Shown here: in pieces, positions 1-7,729 of the stretch
Layout of the letters: each line of letters starts with the position of its first letter
How positions within the stretch are numbered: position 1 is the stretch's first letter
DNA from: an uncultured Pleurocapsa sp.
Lineage (GTDB): Bacteria; Cyanobacteriota; Cyanobacteriia; Cyanobacteriales; Xenococcaceae
Direction of reading: 5' to 3'
Assembly (NCBI GenBank): GCA_937884735.1
Contig: CAKZYI010000226.1
Coordinates: 1 to 15,627, forward strand
DNA length: 15,627 nt
Notes under the pieces: model-generated
Databases searched by the model: none
The model's input: the letters and a program-made list of their open reading frames with translations, nothing else
Told to the model about the DNA's origin: nothing
Made by a program: the position numbers and the translations under genes

Positions 1-567
1 TTCAGTTTCTTCTCTAAAACTAGTTTCTAAAATACCTGCTCTTGTCCCACCTACGCCTTTAGCATATGCCATAGCGCGATCGCGTGCTTGACCAGTAGCA
101 TCTTGATATACCGCAAATAAGCAAGGTACACCCTGCCCTTGGGTATAAGTACGTCTTACGAGATGTCCAGGGCCTTTTGGTGCCACCATTATTACATCCA
201 CGGTACTAGGAGGCATGATTTGACCAAAGTGAATATTAAATCCATGAGCAAAAGCTAATATTTTACAGTCAGTTAAATGGGGTGCAATCTGTTCGGTATA
301 AACTTGTCTTTGAACTTCATCGGGTAGCAAAATCATGATCAGATCTGCTGCTTTTGCTGCTTCATCTACAGGATGAACGGTCAATCCATCGGCTTCTGCT
401 TTGGCTTTTGACTTACTAGATGGATATAAACCAACAATCACATTCACACCACTATCCTTGAGATTAAGAGCGTGAGCATGTCCCTGAGAACCATAGCCAA
501 TGATTGCCACTGTCTTGTCTTTTAACAGGTCGAGATTGGCATCTTCATCGTAATACATCCGCGCCAT
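1..567 (-). CDS. ilvC: Ketol-acid reductoisomerase, N-terminal part
   Basis: Acetohydroxyacid isomeroreductase converts acetolactate or acetohydroxybutyrate to the dihydroxy acid with NADPH and Mg2+, the second common step of valine, leucine and isoleucine synthesis in the cytosol. The gene starts with ATG at 567 and runs off the left edge after 189 codons, so about the last 40% of a usual ~330-residue class I enzyme is missing. The protein begins MARMYYDEDANLDLL and has the Rossmann NADP-binding motif GYGSQGHA at residues 24-31. The family segments LLPDEVQ, AFAHGFNIHFG and MVAPKGPGHLVRR follow, the last ending the cofactor domain. A purine-rich AGAGAG lies about 9 bases before the ATG and supports this start. 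The frame is intact to the edge. The identification is secure from the motifs; only the C-terminal metal-binding domain is unseen. Confidence 0.97.
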   Translation of the reverse strand, partial: MARMYYDEDANLDLLKDKTVAIIGYGSQGHAHALNLKDSGVNVIVGLYPSSKSKAKAEADGLTVHPVDEAAKAADLIMILLPDEVQRQVYTEQIAPHLTDCKILAFAHGFNIHFGQIMPPSTVDVIMVAPKGPGHLVRRTYTQGQGVPCLFAVYQDATGQARDRAMAYAKGVGGTRAGILETSFREETE

Positions 568-604
568 AAGAATTTCTCTCTTTATCGTTAAATCTTGCTC
601 AATT

Positions 605-610
605 ATTATA
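605..610 (-). promoter_or_regulatory. Candidate -10 box of ilvC
   Basis: A perfect TATAAT reads on the minus strand here, about 37 bases upstream of the ilvC ATG. That would give a leader of roughly 30 bases. I see no convincing TTGACA-like -35 box at 16-18 bases spacing, so this is a guess from one hexamer in AT-rich DNA. Confidence 0.35.
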
Positions 611-683
611 GGTTTTTATGACCTTCGAGAAAATATGATAAAGACAATAATTACTATAGAAAAATTCTATGGATAGATAGTCT

Positions 684-709
684 ATTTAGTTATTGAATAT
701 AAACTAAAT
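684..709. repeat. AT-rich inverted repeat after ABC transporter gene
   Basis: Perfect 8-bp arms ATTTAGTT and AACTAAAT flank a 10-base loop, 5 bases past the stop codon of the ABC transporter gene. It could act as a weak transcript end for that gene. The stem is AT-rich and no run of T follows on the minus strand, so it is not called a terminator. A second small perfect repeat (ATAGAA/TTCTAT, 656-670) lies just beyond. Confidence 0.3.
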
Positions 710-713
710 TTGG

Positions 714-2429
714 TTATTTAGTATCAAAGTCATTTGACTCTAATATTTTCCAATTTGCTTGGTCTTCAATCTCTAGTACGTAATCATGATAATCAATTAG
801 GGAAGGACGATGACCAACGCTGACTAAAGTAGTTTGATTTTGAACCAAGTGCTGATACAAACTGGCTTCATTTTTAATGTCTAAAGCACTAGTTGCCTCG
901 TCTAAAATTACGTATTTTGGTTTGTTGATCAAAATTCTGGCAAATGCTAGCCTTTGTTGCTCTCCTAGGGACAATACATCATCCCAGTCTTTCTCTATGT
1001 CCAGACCTCCAGAAATCTCTACTAAATCGGGCAAATTAACAGCGTTTAAAGCATGTTCTATCTCGGATTCAGAAACATCTAAATCGTCCTTGGGATAGGC
1101 AAGCTGATTGCGTAGAGTACCCAAAATCATATATGGTTTCTGGGGAAGAAACAGCATTTGCGATAAGTCTGGACGATATATTGCTCCTGTGCCAGAATTC
1201 CACAAACCTGCGATCGCTCTTAACAAAGAGCTTTTGCCACAGCCACTAGCACCCATAATTAGCAAACCCTGACCAGTGGCTAAATCGATTGATAAATCTT
1301 TGACTAAAGTTCTTTTATAGTTAGGAGTTTGTAAAGTGACTTTCTTTAAAGCTATTTTGTCCTGTTTGATAGTGCTAATAGTAGGACATTCTAAAATGTC
1401 TTTATCTGCAACTACTCTGGGTTCATCTACATAACTATCTAGAGTAGAAAGGCGATCGACACTAGCCGCAAATGCTGTTAAAGATTGGAATCTTTGTACA
1501 ATAAAGTTTAGAGAACGAAATATCACTGCAAAAGCACCTGCTGCTTCTGTGACTTTTCCTACTTCTAAATTACCATTAAGAACTTGAGGCGCAATAATAA
1601 TAGAAGGCAAGATATAAGGAAAAAAGTCATAAGCGTGGGTAAACAAACCTAAATATATTTGCTCCCATAAAACCAATAAATTATAGTTTTCAAAAGCTTT
1701 ATTAAATTTACGTTTGAGATTTTGTTTTTCTTGTGTTTCTCCTTGATAAAAAGCAATAGATTCGGAGTTTTCTCTAATTCTAACCAAGCCAAAACGAAAG
1801 TTTGCTTCTTTTTTAATTTGATTTAAATTAATTTTTACTAGCTTTCTACCATATACACCAACTACAACAACCGTACCAATAAAAGAGTATAAAACTAAAA
1901 TATAAACTAAATTCTGTGAAATTTTCCAAAGTGCCAAACTAAAGGCAATTACTTGAAAAACAGAGCTAACCAGAGATAACAAAAAGCTGAGAGAATCTAC
2001 GGTAAATCCTTTAATATCTTCAGCAATTCGCTGGTCTGGATTATCAATATCATTATCGAAATTACCCAACTCATAAAAAGCTCGCTGGCTAAAATAGCGA
2101 TCAAGGAAATGACTGGTTAACCATCTGCGCCAATAATTTCCTAGTATATTTTGGACATAGCGAAAACCAGCAAACAGGGGTACATAAATAACTAAAATAA
2201 TAAAAAAGGTTCTGATAGTATTCCAGAACCGATCGCTATCTTTAGCAGAGAGAGAAGATATAATATCGCCTTGTTGCTGATTCAATAAAACGCTAAGTTG
2301 AGTATACGCAACAAGTAAAATAAATAGCAAGCCTAGCAAAGCTAAGGCTCCTTTTTTTTCATCTCCTAACCAATAACGTTTTGCTAAAGACCAAAACTCT
2401 TTAAAGACGTTTAAATTGAATCGATTCAT
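714..2429 (-). CDS. ABC transporter, fused permease/ATPase (SbmA/BacA-ABCD type)
   Basis: This 571-residue half-transporter has an N-terminal membrane domain followed by one nucleotide-binding domain, and should work as a homodimer in the inner membrane. Hydrophobic segments lie near residues 28-49, 73-92, 146-168, 174-194 and 268-282. The segment NPDQRIAED (130-138) is typical of the ABC_membrane_2/ABCD group, which includes bacterial proteins annotated for vitamin B12, bleomycin or peptide uptake and eukaryotic peroxisomal acyl-CoA transporters. The ATPase domain has Walker A GASGCGKSS (393-401), Q-loop Q430, signature LSLGEQQR (486-493), Walker B YVILDE (506-511) and switch H540, all intact. 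ATG at 2429 is the start; an ATG a few bases upstream is out of frame and stops at once. The substrate cannot be told from sequence. It lies 109 bp after the phosphatase gene on the same strand, possibly cotranscribed. Confidence 0.9.
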   Translation of the reverse strand: MNRFNLNVFKEFWSLAKRYWLGDEKKGALALLGLLFILLVAYTQLSVLLNQQQGDIISSLSAKDSDRFWNTIRTFFIILVIYVPLFAGFRYVQNILGNYWRRWLTSHFLDRYFSQRAFYELGNFDNDIDNPDQRIAEDIKGFTVDSLSFLLSLVSSVFQVIAFSLALWKISQNLVYILVLYSFIGTVVVVGVYGRKLVKINLNQIKKEANFRFGLVRIRENSESIAFYQGETQEKQNLKRKFNKAFENYNLLVLWEQIYLGLFTHAYDFFPYILPSIIIAPQVLNGNLEVGKVTEAAGAFAVIFRSLNFIVQRFQSLTAFAASVDRLSTLDSYVDEPRVVADKDILECPTISTIKQDKIALKKVTLQTPNYKRTLVKDLSIDLATGQGLLIMGASGCGKSSLLRAIAGLWNSGTGAIYRPDLSQMLFLPQKPYMILGTLRNQLAYPKDDLDVSESEIEHALNAVNLPDLVEISGGLDIEKDWDDVLSLGEQQRLAFARILINKPKYVILDEATSALDIKNEASLYQHLVQNQTTLVSVGHRPSLIDYHDYVLEIEDQANWKILESNDFDTK

Positions 2430-2538
2430 TTCATTTTTATATAACTATAAAGATAATTCTTGACAAAGTAAATTAGCTACTAGAGCAAATATAGTTCTAT
2501 TAACTATCAAAGATTGTTTGATTACAAATTATATTGTT

Positions 2539-3030
2539 TCAAATTTTTGCCTGATATGATTCGGAATTGACTACACTATCTAGCAAACCCGAACAAGCAT
2601 CAAATAAAAGATCTATCACATAATCAAAGCCATCTTGTCCTCCATAATAAGGATCGGGAACTTCCTTATCAGTTTTATTGGTAGCAAAATCGCACATCAA
2701 ATAAACTTTATTTTCGTATTTTCCTTCTCGATCTAAATACAAAATGTCCTGGTAATTTTCGCGATCCATAGCTAAGATCAGGTCAAATTGCTGTAAATCT
2801 GAAGGGGTAAGTTTACGAGATTTACCTTGTAATTCAAGCCCTCGTTTGATTGCAGCAGCATTCATTCTCCGATCTGGTGGCGCGCCGACATGATATCCCG
2901 AAGTTCCTGCTGAATCACAGACAATTTTATCGGTCAAACCAGCTTCTTCGATCAAACGGTTCATAATATTTTCGGCTGACGGCGAACGACAAATATTGCC
3001 CAAACATACAAACAATAATTTATAGGTCAT
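2539..3030 (-). CDS. Low-molecular-weight protein tyrosine phosphatase
   Basis: This 163-residue cytosolic phosphatase acts on phosphotyrosine by a cysteinyl-phosphate intermediate. The P-loop CX5RS is complete as CLGNICRS (C9-S16), giving nucleophile C9 and phosphate-binding R15. The general acid is D126 in the DPYYGG loop, where the two tyrosines follow the aspartate as in the family. Length is normal for the family (about 150-165). Such enzymes in bacteria either pair with tyrosine kinases for exopolysaccharide control (Wzb/Etp type) or act more generally; a cyanobacterial one is known in Synechocystis. No tyrosine kinase or polysaccharide gene is visible here, so its partner is unknown. 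It is divergent from the SGNH hydrolase gene across a 260-bp spacer that should hold both promoters. Confidence 0.95.
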   Translation of the reverse strand: MTYKLLFVCLGNICRSPSAENIMNRLIEEAGLTDKIVCDSAGTSGYHVGAPPDRRMNAAAIKRGLELQGKSRKLTPSDLQQFDLILAMDRENYQDILYLDREGKYENKVYLMCDFATNKTDKEVPDPYYGGQDGFDYVIDLLFDACSGLLDSVVNSESYQAKI

Positions 3031-3290
3031 GAATAACTAAAAAATACTAAATAAATACTTTATAGATCGCTAATTGTATCTACTTATGAAACAAACATTT
3101 TACTTTAAAAGTAGATATGTCAAAATTCACGAGATGTGTATACTTTCAAATACCTTTGATTGGTTGATTTTCTTTCATAATATTCATGTCGTCAATTTAC
3201 CGTAGTAAGGACTTGTCCGCAACTACATCTGACCCTATATATTTGTAACTTTTATTGTTAGCTAAGAAAAAGTAATAGGAAGATAATTTT

Positions 3291-4700
3291 ATGTTTAAGT
3301 CTAGAGCTAGAGAGCGTAGGATTTTTACTAATCGTAAAAGAATGCGTCCTCGTTCTTCGTTATTTTCGGTAATAGCATCATTTATGCTAGTTTTTCTAGT
3401 ATTAGAGCTTCTAACTCGTATTTTTGTCGATCTTTCTGGTGATAGAAGCCAGTTTGCTAGGGCAAACACCAAATCGGATATTATTGATGCTTATAAATTG
3501 AAGTTTGTAAAACAAGAAGTTGATGGAGATAGAGCATATCAGGACACGACTCTTAAGGCTAAACCCAGTCTATCTGTAGGCTATCAGCTATTGGGCAGTC
3601 AAGAAAATGAGCATTGGCAAATTAATTCCGCAGGTTTTCGCGATCGCGAAAATATTCCTCTTGCCAAACCCCAAGACGAAATTAGAATTTTTCTCTTAGG
3701 TGGTTCGACTGCTTTTGGCTATGGTAGTCCTAGCAATCAAGCCACTATCAGCGAATACTTAGAACAACGTTTGCAAAAACGTTTAGAACAACAAAAAGTT
3801 TCTCCCCAGTTATATAAACCAGATATCCTGCCCTTTGATAAGGTAGAAAAACAAAAATATCTAGCCAAGCCATCTAAAATAAAATCTGGAAACTATCGCG
3901 TTGTTAATGCAGCTGTGCCTGGTTATGCCTCTGGTAACGAGCTTGCTCAAGTTGCCCTGCAAATCCTCAAGTACAAACCAGATCTAATAGTTATTTTGGA
4001 TGGCTATGAAGATTTCATGCTCACAAGCGATCGTGAAGCGGTACAATCTCCTCAAATCAATCCTGATGAACAAAATCAACCTACTAGTTTTGTCGATTAT
4101 GTTAGTCATGTAATTGAGCCAATAGAAAATAAAAGTTATTTGGCAAAAGTAGCTCAAGATAAGTGGTTAAATAATAAACAAAAGAATGATAAACAAGATT
4201 TTGTTTTATACGAAAAAACCTCTAACCTAGTTCACTATTTACCTCCAAATAAAGAAGAATTACAAAAAAGAGTAGATCTTTACATCGATCGCCAAAAGCA
4301 GATTTTAAGTCTTAGTGCTGCAGCTCGTATACCTCTAGTGGTGGCAATGCAGCCTGAAATTACGGGGCGTAACCCCAGTCAACTGACTGATGCCGAAGGA
4401 AAGATTGCTACGGATTTGGGTAGAACTTATATCAAGCAGGTGAGAAACAGCTATCCAACATTGATTGAAGCTACCCAACAGCTAGCTAAAGCCTTTCCTA
4501 AAAACATTAAAGTACTGGACTTATATCAGCTAACAGAGAAATATCCTTCCCCTAGCTTTATCGATCCTATTCATCTAAATGAGGCAGCCAATCAAAAGGT
4601 TGCCGAACAGCTTTATTATGCTATTTCTAGTTTGCCCAAAATGCAGCTTGTTCCCACTGAGGCAAAGCCGTCTAAAGCAGTATATCGAAAATCATACTAA
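3291..4700 (+). CDS. Membrane-anchored SGNH/GDSL-family hydrolase
   Basis: The 469-residue protein starts with a basic cytoplasmic stretch (residues 1-22, rich in R and K) and one membrane segment (about 24-46). The rest is therefore probably periplasmic. SGNH blocks are visible in order: nucleophile motif LLGGSTAFGYG with S139, block II NAAVPGYASG with oxyanion G211, block III LDGYEDF (236-242), and block V DPIHLN with catalytic D425 and H428. The family hydrolyses esters, lipids or acetylated sugars; the substrate cannot be told here. One oddity is that block III normally ends in Asn-Asp (GxND), but here the Asn position is Glu (E240). A charged insert of about 50 residues lies at 258-310. 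AGGA 10 bases upstream of the ATG supports the start. The gene ends just before the opposite-strand tRNA-Cys. Confidence 0.8.
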   Translation: MFKSRARERRIFTNRKRMRPRSSLFSVIASFMLVFLVLELLTRIFVDLSGDRSQFARANTKSDIIDAYKLKFVKQEVDGDRAYQDTTLKAKPSLSVGYQLLGSQENEHWQINSAGFRDRENIPLAKPQDEIRIFLLGGSTAFGYGSPSNQATISEYLEQRLQKRLEQQKVSPQLYKPDILPFDKVEKQKYLAKPSKIKSGNYRVVNAAVPGYASGNELAQVALQILKYKPDLIVILDGYEDFMLTSDREAVQSPQINPDEQNQPTSFVDYVSHVIEPIENKSYLAKVAQDKWLNNKQKNDKQDFVLYEKTSNLVHYLPPNKEELQKRVDLYIDRQKQILSLSAAARIPLVVAMQPEITGRNPSQLTDAEGKIATDLGRTYIKQVRNSYPTLIEATQQLAKAFPKNIKVLDLYQLTEKYPSPSFIDPIHLNEAANQKVAEQLYYAISSLPKMQLVPTEAKPSKAVYRKSY

Positions 4701-4714
4701 ATTGAATTTATCCA

Positions 4715-4786
4715 AGGCGACACCCAGATTCGAACTGGTGGATAATGGATTTGCAATCCACTGCCTTACCACTTGGCTATGTCGCC
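4715..4786 (-). tRNA. tRNA-Cys (anticodon GCA)
   Basis: A full cloverleaf reads on the minus strand. The acceptor stem is GGCGACA/TGTCGCC, the D arm is GCC..GGC, the anticodon arm is GTGGA-TTGCAAA-TCCAT with anticodon GCA, and the T loop is TTCGAAT. The discriminator base is U, as expected for tRNA-Cys. The 3' CCA is not encoded and must be added. The T stem reads ACCAG/CTGGG, so its outermost pair is an A-G mismatch. The anticodon stem also opens with a G-U pair. The gene stands alone, converging with the SGNH hydrolase gene. Confidence 0.96.
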
Positions 4787-4909
4787 ACACCAACTAAGAT
4801 AATAGATTTACTATCTAAGCGCGTCTCACTATTTGAGTGCGTAAATAAGTATAGCAAACTTTGTTCACCATAGCTGTAAGTATTTGAAATGAAGTTCAAT
4901 TAGACATTT

Positions 4910-5413
4910 TTAGTAAATAGATGGCTGTTTTGCCTTGGTGTTGGCTATTTGTTTGGACAAGGTTAGTTTTGTACCATCTCGATTCCAATGTACGTAGTCA
5001 AAAACATGATGTAGGATAGAAAAACCTCGACCATTCTCAGACTCATCGTTTGGCAACTGGGGGTCAAACCTGGGACTAGATTCTGTATTTTCTAGCTGAG
5101 TAATTACCCCGCGATCGCATTGACTTAGGCTGCTATGTTTTTTGTTAAAGCCATTACCTTCATCGACAATTATCCAAGAATATTCCCTAGTTGTAACTGC
5201 AAATTTGACAACAATAGTTTTACTAGGATCGAGATTGTTGCCATGTTTGGCAGCATTTACTAAAGCTTCCTGTAATCCCAATCTTACTTCTGCTTGCCAT
5301 TCTGGAGGTACGCTAACTAGTAGTAGGTCGAGAACAGGGCAGAGATAAAGGGTTGAAGTAAAGCTCATAGTACTCCACTTGCTTGTACTCCAAGGAATAG
5401 GAATAGCAATCAC
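4910..5413 (-). CDS. RsbW-like anti-sigma factor / GHKL ATP-binding protein
   Basis: The 167-residue protein has the HATPase_c_2 fold of serine-protein kinases/anti-sigma factors such as RsbW and SpoIIAB. These bind sigma factors or phosphorylate STAS-domain antagonists in partner-switching pathways. The N box is E49..N53-AAKHGN (to 59), the G1 box is DEGNGF (84-89), and the G2 region is NGRGFSILHHVFD (127-139). A loop of about 35 residues rich in S, D and E separates G1 and G2. The start is GTG at 5413, backed by AGAGG nine bases upstream (5423-5427); an internal ATG at 5368 is the alternative. No STAS protein, sigma factor or PP2C phosphatase is adjacent, so the partner is unknown. An 18-bp palindrome at 5467-5484 lies in its upstream region and might be an operator. 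Confidence 0.85.
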   Translation of the reverse strand: MIAIPIPWSTSKWSTMSFTSTLYLCPVLDLLLVSVPPEWQAEVRLGLQEALVNAAKHGNNLDPSKTIVVKFAVTTREYSWIIVDEGNGFNKKHSSLSQCDRGVITQLENTESSPRFDPQLPNDESENGRGFSILHHVFDYVHWNRDGTKLTLSKQIANTKAKQPSIY

Positions 5414-5763
5414 TAATTTATACCTCTAGATTGAACATTTATGGTTTGTACTGTTGTGGATTTCTCAACTCAAGCTTTTGAGTTTCTGTTTGCTTTGTTA
5501 TGAATGACTAAGATTACCCAGATAAAGTTACATTAGTTTAATCTAGTATGCCATTAGCAAACTGGCTAGCAATGCACGTTAACAGCAGTTACATTTTTCT
5601 ATGTAAAAAATTTAATTTTTAAATACTGCTCCACCAGTCTATTAATCAATCCGAAAGATATAGTCATAGTGCTTTTTGAGATTGTTTCAAAATTACATAC
5701 ATTTAATATCATATCAATTATACTAAAATTTACAAATAGTATGAAAAAAGCCAAAATAAATAC
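5414..5763. other. Intergenic, upstream of anti-sigma gene
   Basis: No gene is seen in these 350 bases. The stretch should hold the promoter of the anti-sigma gene and the transcript end of rlmD. The only clear structure is the palindrome AACTCAA-gctt-TTGAGTT (5467-5484), 54 bases before the GTG start. No GC-rich hairpin with a T run is visible for rlmD. Confidence 0.5.
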
Positions 5764-7125
5764 CTAATTTTTGCGTAATATTACGCAGGATTCAACATGA
5801 GTAGTTTGAGGAAAAAAATCTGTTGGTTGAATATATTTGGGTTCGTAAAAATTAGATTGGCAAAATAATTTGATGTCCCTTGCTAAGGTTGAGGGTTTGC
5901 AACTGATATAAACAATAAAAGATGGTTGTATATCTAAAATAGTTTTAATTACTTGAGGATCGCATCCTTTTCTGGGCGGATCTAGCAGCAATATATCTGG
6001 TCTAGAATCAATTTTATTGATATAGTCTTTGACTTTACCTGTATAAAAAATAGTATTATTAATATTATTTAATGCTGCATTATTTTGAGCCTGCTTAATA
6101 GAGGCAGAATTAATTTCTATACCTATTACATGCTTTACTTTTTTAGCTAGGGGTAGACTAAAAGTGCCAATGCCACAATAAGCATCAACAACAGTTTCTT
6201 CTCCTGTTAAGTTAAGTTTTTCGATAACTGCTTCAAATAGAAGTTCGGCTGCACTAGTGTTGATTTGAAAAAAAGTATCTGCGGCAATGTGTAATTCAAC
6301 ACCAGCAAATATTTCTCGTAGATAGGGTTTACCTGCAACTGCATATGTGGTCTTGCCTAAAATAGCATTAGTACGACCTTGATTGATATTAAGACACACT
6401 CCGACCAATTCAGGATATTTATCCAACCATAATTGGGCTTGTTCTTCTATTCCTGCTAATTGTTCACTAGTAGTAATTAGAGTTAACAGCATTTCTCCCG
6501 TATTACTACCAATTCTGAGGGAAAGATGGCGTAATTTTCCTCGGTGCTTAACCTCATCATAAATTGACCATCCTCTTTGTTGAATATCCTGTTTAACTTC
6601 TTTGAGAAGAGGATGTAGACGCTCATCTTGTATGGGACATTGATTGAGATTGACTAGCTTATGGCTACCAGCACGATAATACCCAGCTTGGACTTGTCCA
6701 GTAGCAGATCTAGCAAGGGGATAGGTAGATTTATTGCGATAATTAAGAACATCAGAAGTGTGCAAAATTGGCTGAACTTGAATATCTTCAAAACCACCAA
6801 TACGCTGAAATGCTTGAATTACCTGCTGTCTTTTGGCTTGCCTTTGATAGTCTGAATCGATGTGTTGCCACTGACAGCCACCACATTTATCAGCCACAAT
6901 ACATTGAGGACGAATGCGGTGGGCGGATGGGTTTAATAGACTATGTATTTTTCCCCGCGCAAATTTTGCTTTTGACTGAATTATTTTAGCAGTTAGGCGA
7001 TCGCCTGTTACCGTATTAGGCACAAAAACTACTTTTCCTTCATGTCTTCCAACTCCTTCACCACTGGTATTGAGGTCTGTTATTTCAAGTTCAATTACTT
7101 GACCTTGCTGTAATTTTTGCGTCAT
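5764..7125 (-). CDS. rlmD: 23S rRNA (uracil-1939-C5)-methyltransferase RlmD
   Basis: This SAM-dependent enzyme makes 5-methyluridine in 23S rRNA (the position is inferred from the RlmD/RumA type; the RlmCD and TrmA relatives are close). The N-terminal TRAM domain spans about residues 1-65. Four cysteines for a 4Fe-4S cluster are present: C75, C81 and C84 (in CGGCQW) and C163. The SAM-binding motif is DAYCGIGTFSLPLA (314-327), followed by IGIEIN. DPPRKGC (382-388) and the catalytic nucleophile C409 in SCKPSTLARD come next, then the base E445 in HVESC. The fourth cysteine and RumA-like spacing favour RlmD. The length of 453 fits the family. The usual SCNP is SCKP here, a tolerated variation. 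The stop codon lies beside a perfect 16-bp palindrome (5772-5787). Confidence 0.92.
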   Translation of the reverse strand: MTQKLQQGQVIELEITDLNTSGEGVGRHEGKVVFVPNTVTGDRLTAKIIQSKAKFARGKIHSLLNPSAHRIRPQCIVADKCGGCQWQHIDSDYQRQAKRQQVIQAFQRIGGFEDIQVQPILHTSDVLNYRNKSTYPLARSATGQVQAGYYRAGSHKLVNLNQCPIQDERLHPLLKEVKQDIQQRGWSIYDEVKHRGKLRHLSLRIGSNTGEMLLTLITTSEQLAGIEEQAQLWLDKYPELVGVCLNINQGRTNAILGKTTYAVAGKPYLREIFAGVELHIAADTFFQINTSAAELLFEAVIEKLNLTGEETVVDAYCGIGTFSLPLAKKVKHVIGIEINSASIKQAQNNAALNNINNTIFYTGKVKDYINKIDSRPDILLLDPPRKGCDPQVIKTILDIQPSFIVYISCKPSTLARDIKLFCQSNFYEPKYIQPTDFFPQTTHVESCVILRKN

Positions 7126-7664
7126 TTTATTGGCAGTATGCTGTCTTTGTATTATCTCTCAGTCGACCCTATTTAATTATTAATTATTGGGGATGTTTTA
7201 CAAAATATTAGTACTGTTAGTAATTAACAATTGTCTGACTTATCATCGTTTTGCGATCGCAAAAAATAGTGCATTGTTGCATTTGTTAGGCTTTTTCTTG
7301 AGTAGTTTAACCAAATTCACTGTCAATTAACCGAAATGCCGCGCTGTCTAGCTTAAGCTAGGGCTTTTCTACCGCAATGTGCAAAAAATTAGTACTAATT
7401 CAATCTATGAACCGAAAGACATTGTTCATAATTCCTATTCATAGACTTTAAAAAACTATTTGTTGATAGGCAACATCTCAACTATTGTGACTTGAAACTG
7501 CATAAAATCTTCATACTCTCTCGTAATAACAAAGAGTCTGCGCACTTTAACTTTGTTAGGGAAGTGTTCAGATCGTAGCGTTGTAGGAAGTGTATTATGC
7601 ACTTTCTACACGCTATTTAAATTAGTATTAATTTTGAAGTCATACTAAATTCGATTTGTTACCA
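7126..7664. other. Intergenic with two strong inverted repeats
   Basis: No coding frame is convincing between rlmD and the acsF terminator. A HIP1 site extended to a longer palindrome (TTGCGATCGCAA) lies at 7252-7261. Two hairpins stand close together. One is TAACAAAG/CTTTGTTA at 7527-7558. The other, at 7577-7614, has GTAGGAAGTG pairing with CACTTTCTAC around a 7-base loop, with an outer AGCG/CGCT. The rlmD promoter must lie in the left part. The hairpins could belong to a small RNA or a small dispersed repeat; the window cannot decide. Confidence 0.45.
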
Positions 7665-7694
7665 AATAAAAAAGCCCTGCTAAAAAACAGGACT
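7665..7694 (-). terminator. Rho-independent terminator of acsF
   Basis: On the minus strand, 35 bases after the acsF stop codon, AGTCCTG and CAGGGCT form a 7-bp stem (one G-U) around an 8-base loop. A run of six T follows at once. This is a standard intrinsic terminator for acsF transcription. Confidence 0.85.
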
Positions 7695-7729
7695 TCATCT
7701 AAAATTTTGGAATATTTAAAATTATTTTT

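Noticed and set aside
877..1098. Plus-strand frame of 73 codons opposite the ABC transporter ATPase domain
   Set aside because: Shadow of a conserved coding region; no start signal and no protein-like features.
3197..3472. Minus-strand frame of 91 codons over the SGNH hydrolase start
   Set aside because: Overlaps the leader and membrane-anchor codons of a well-supported gene; no recognisable domain.
6661..6989. Two overlapping plus-strand frames inside rlmD
   Set aside because: Antisense to the TRAM and Fe-S region of a conserved gene; composition reflects the opposite strand.
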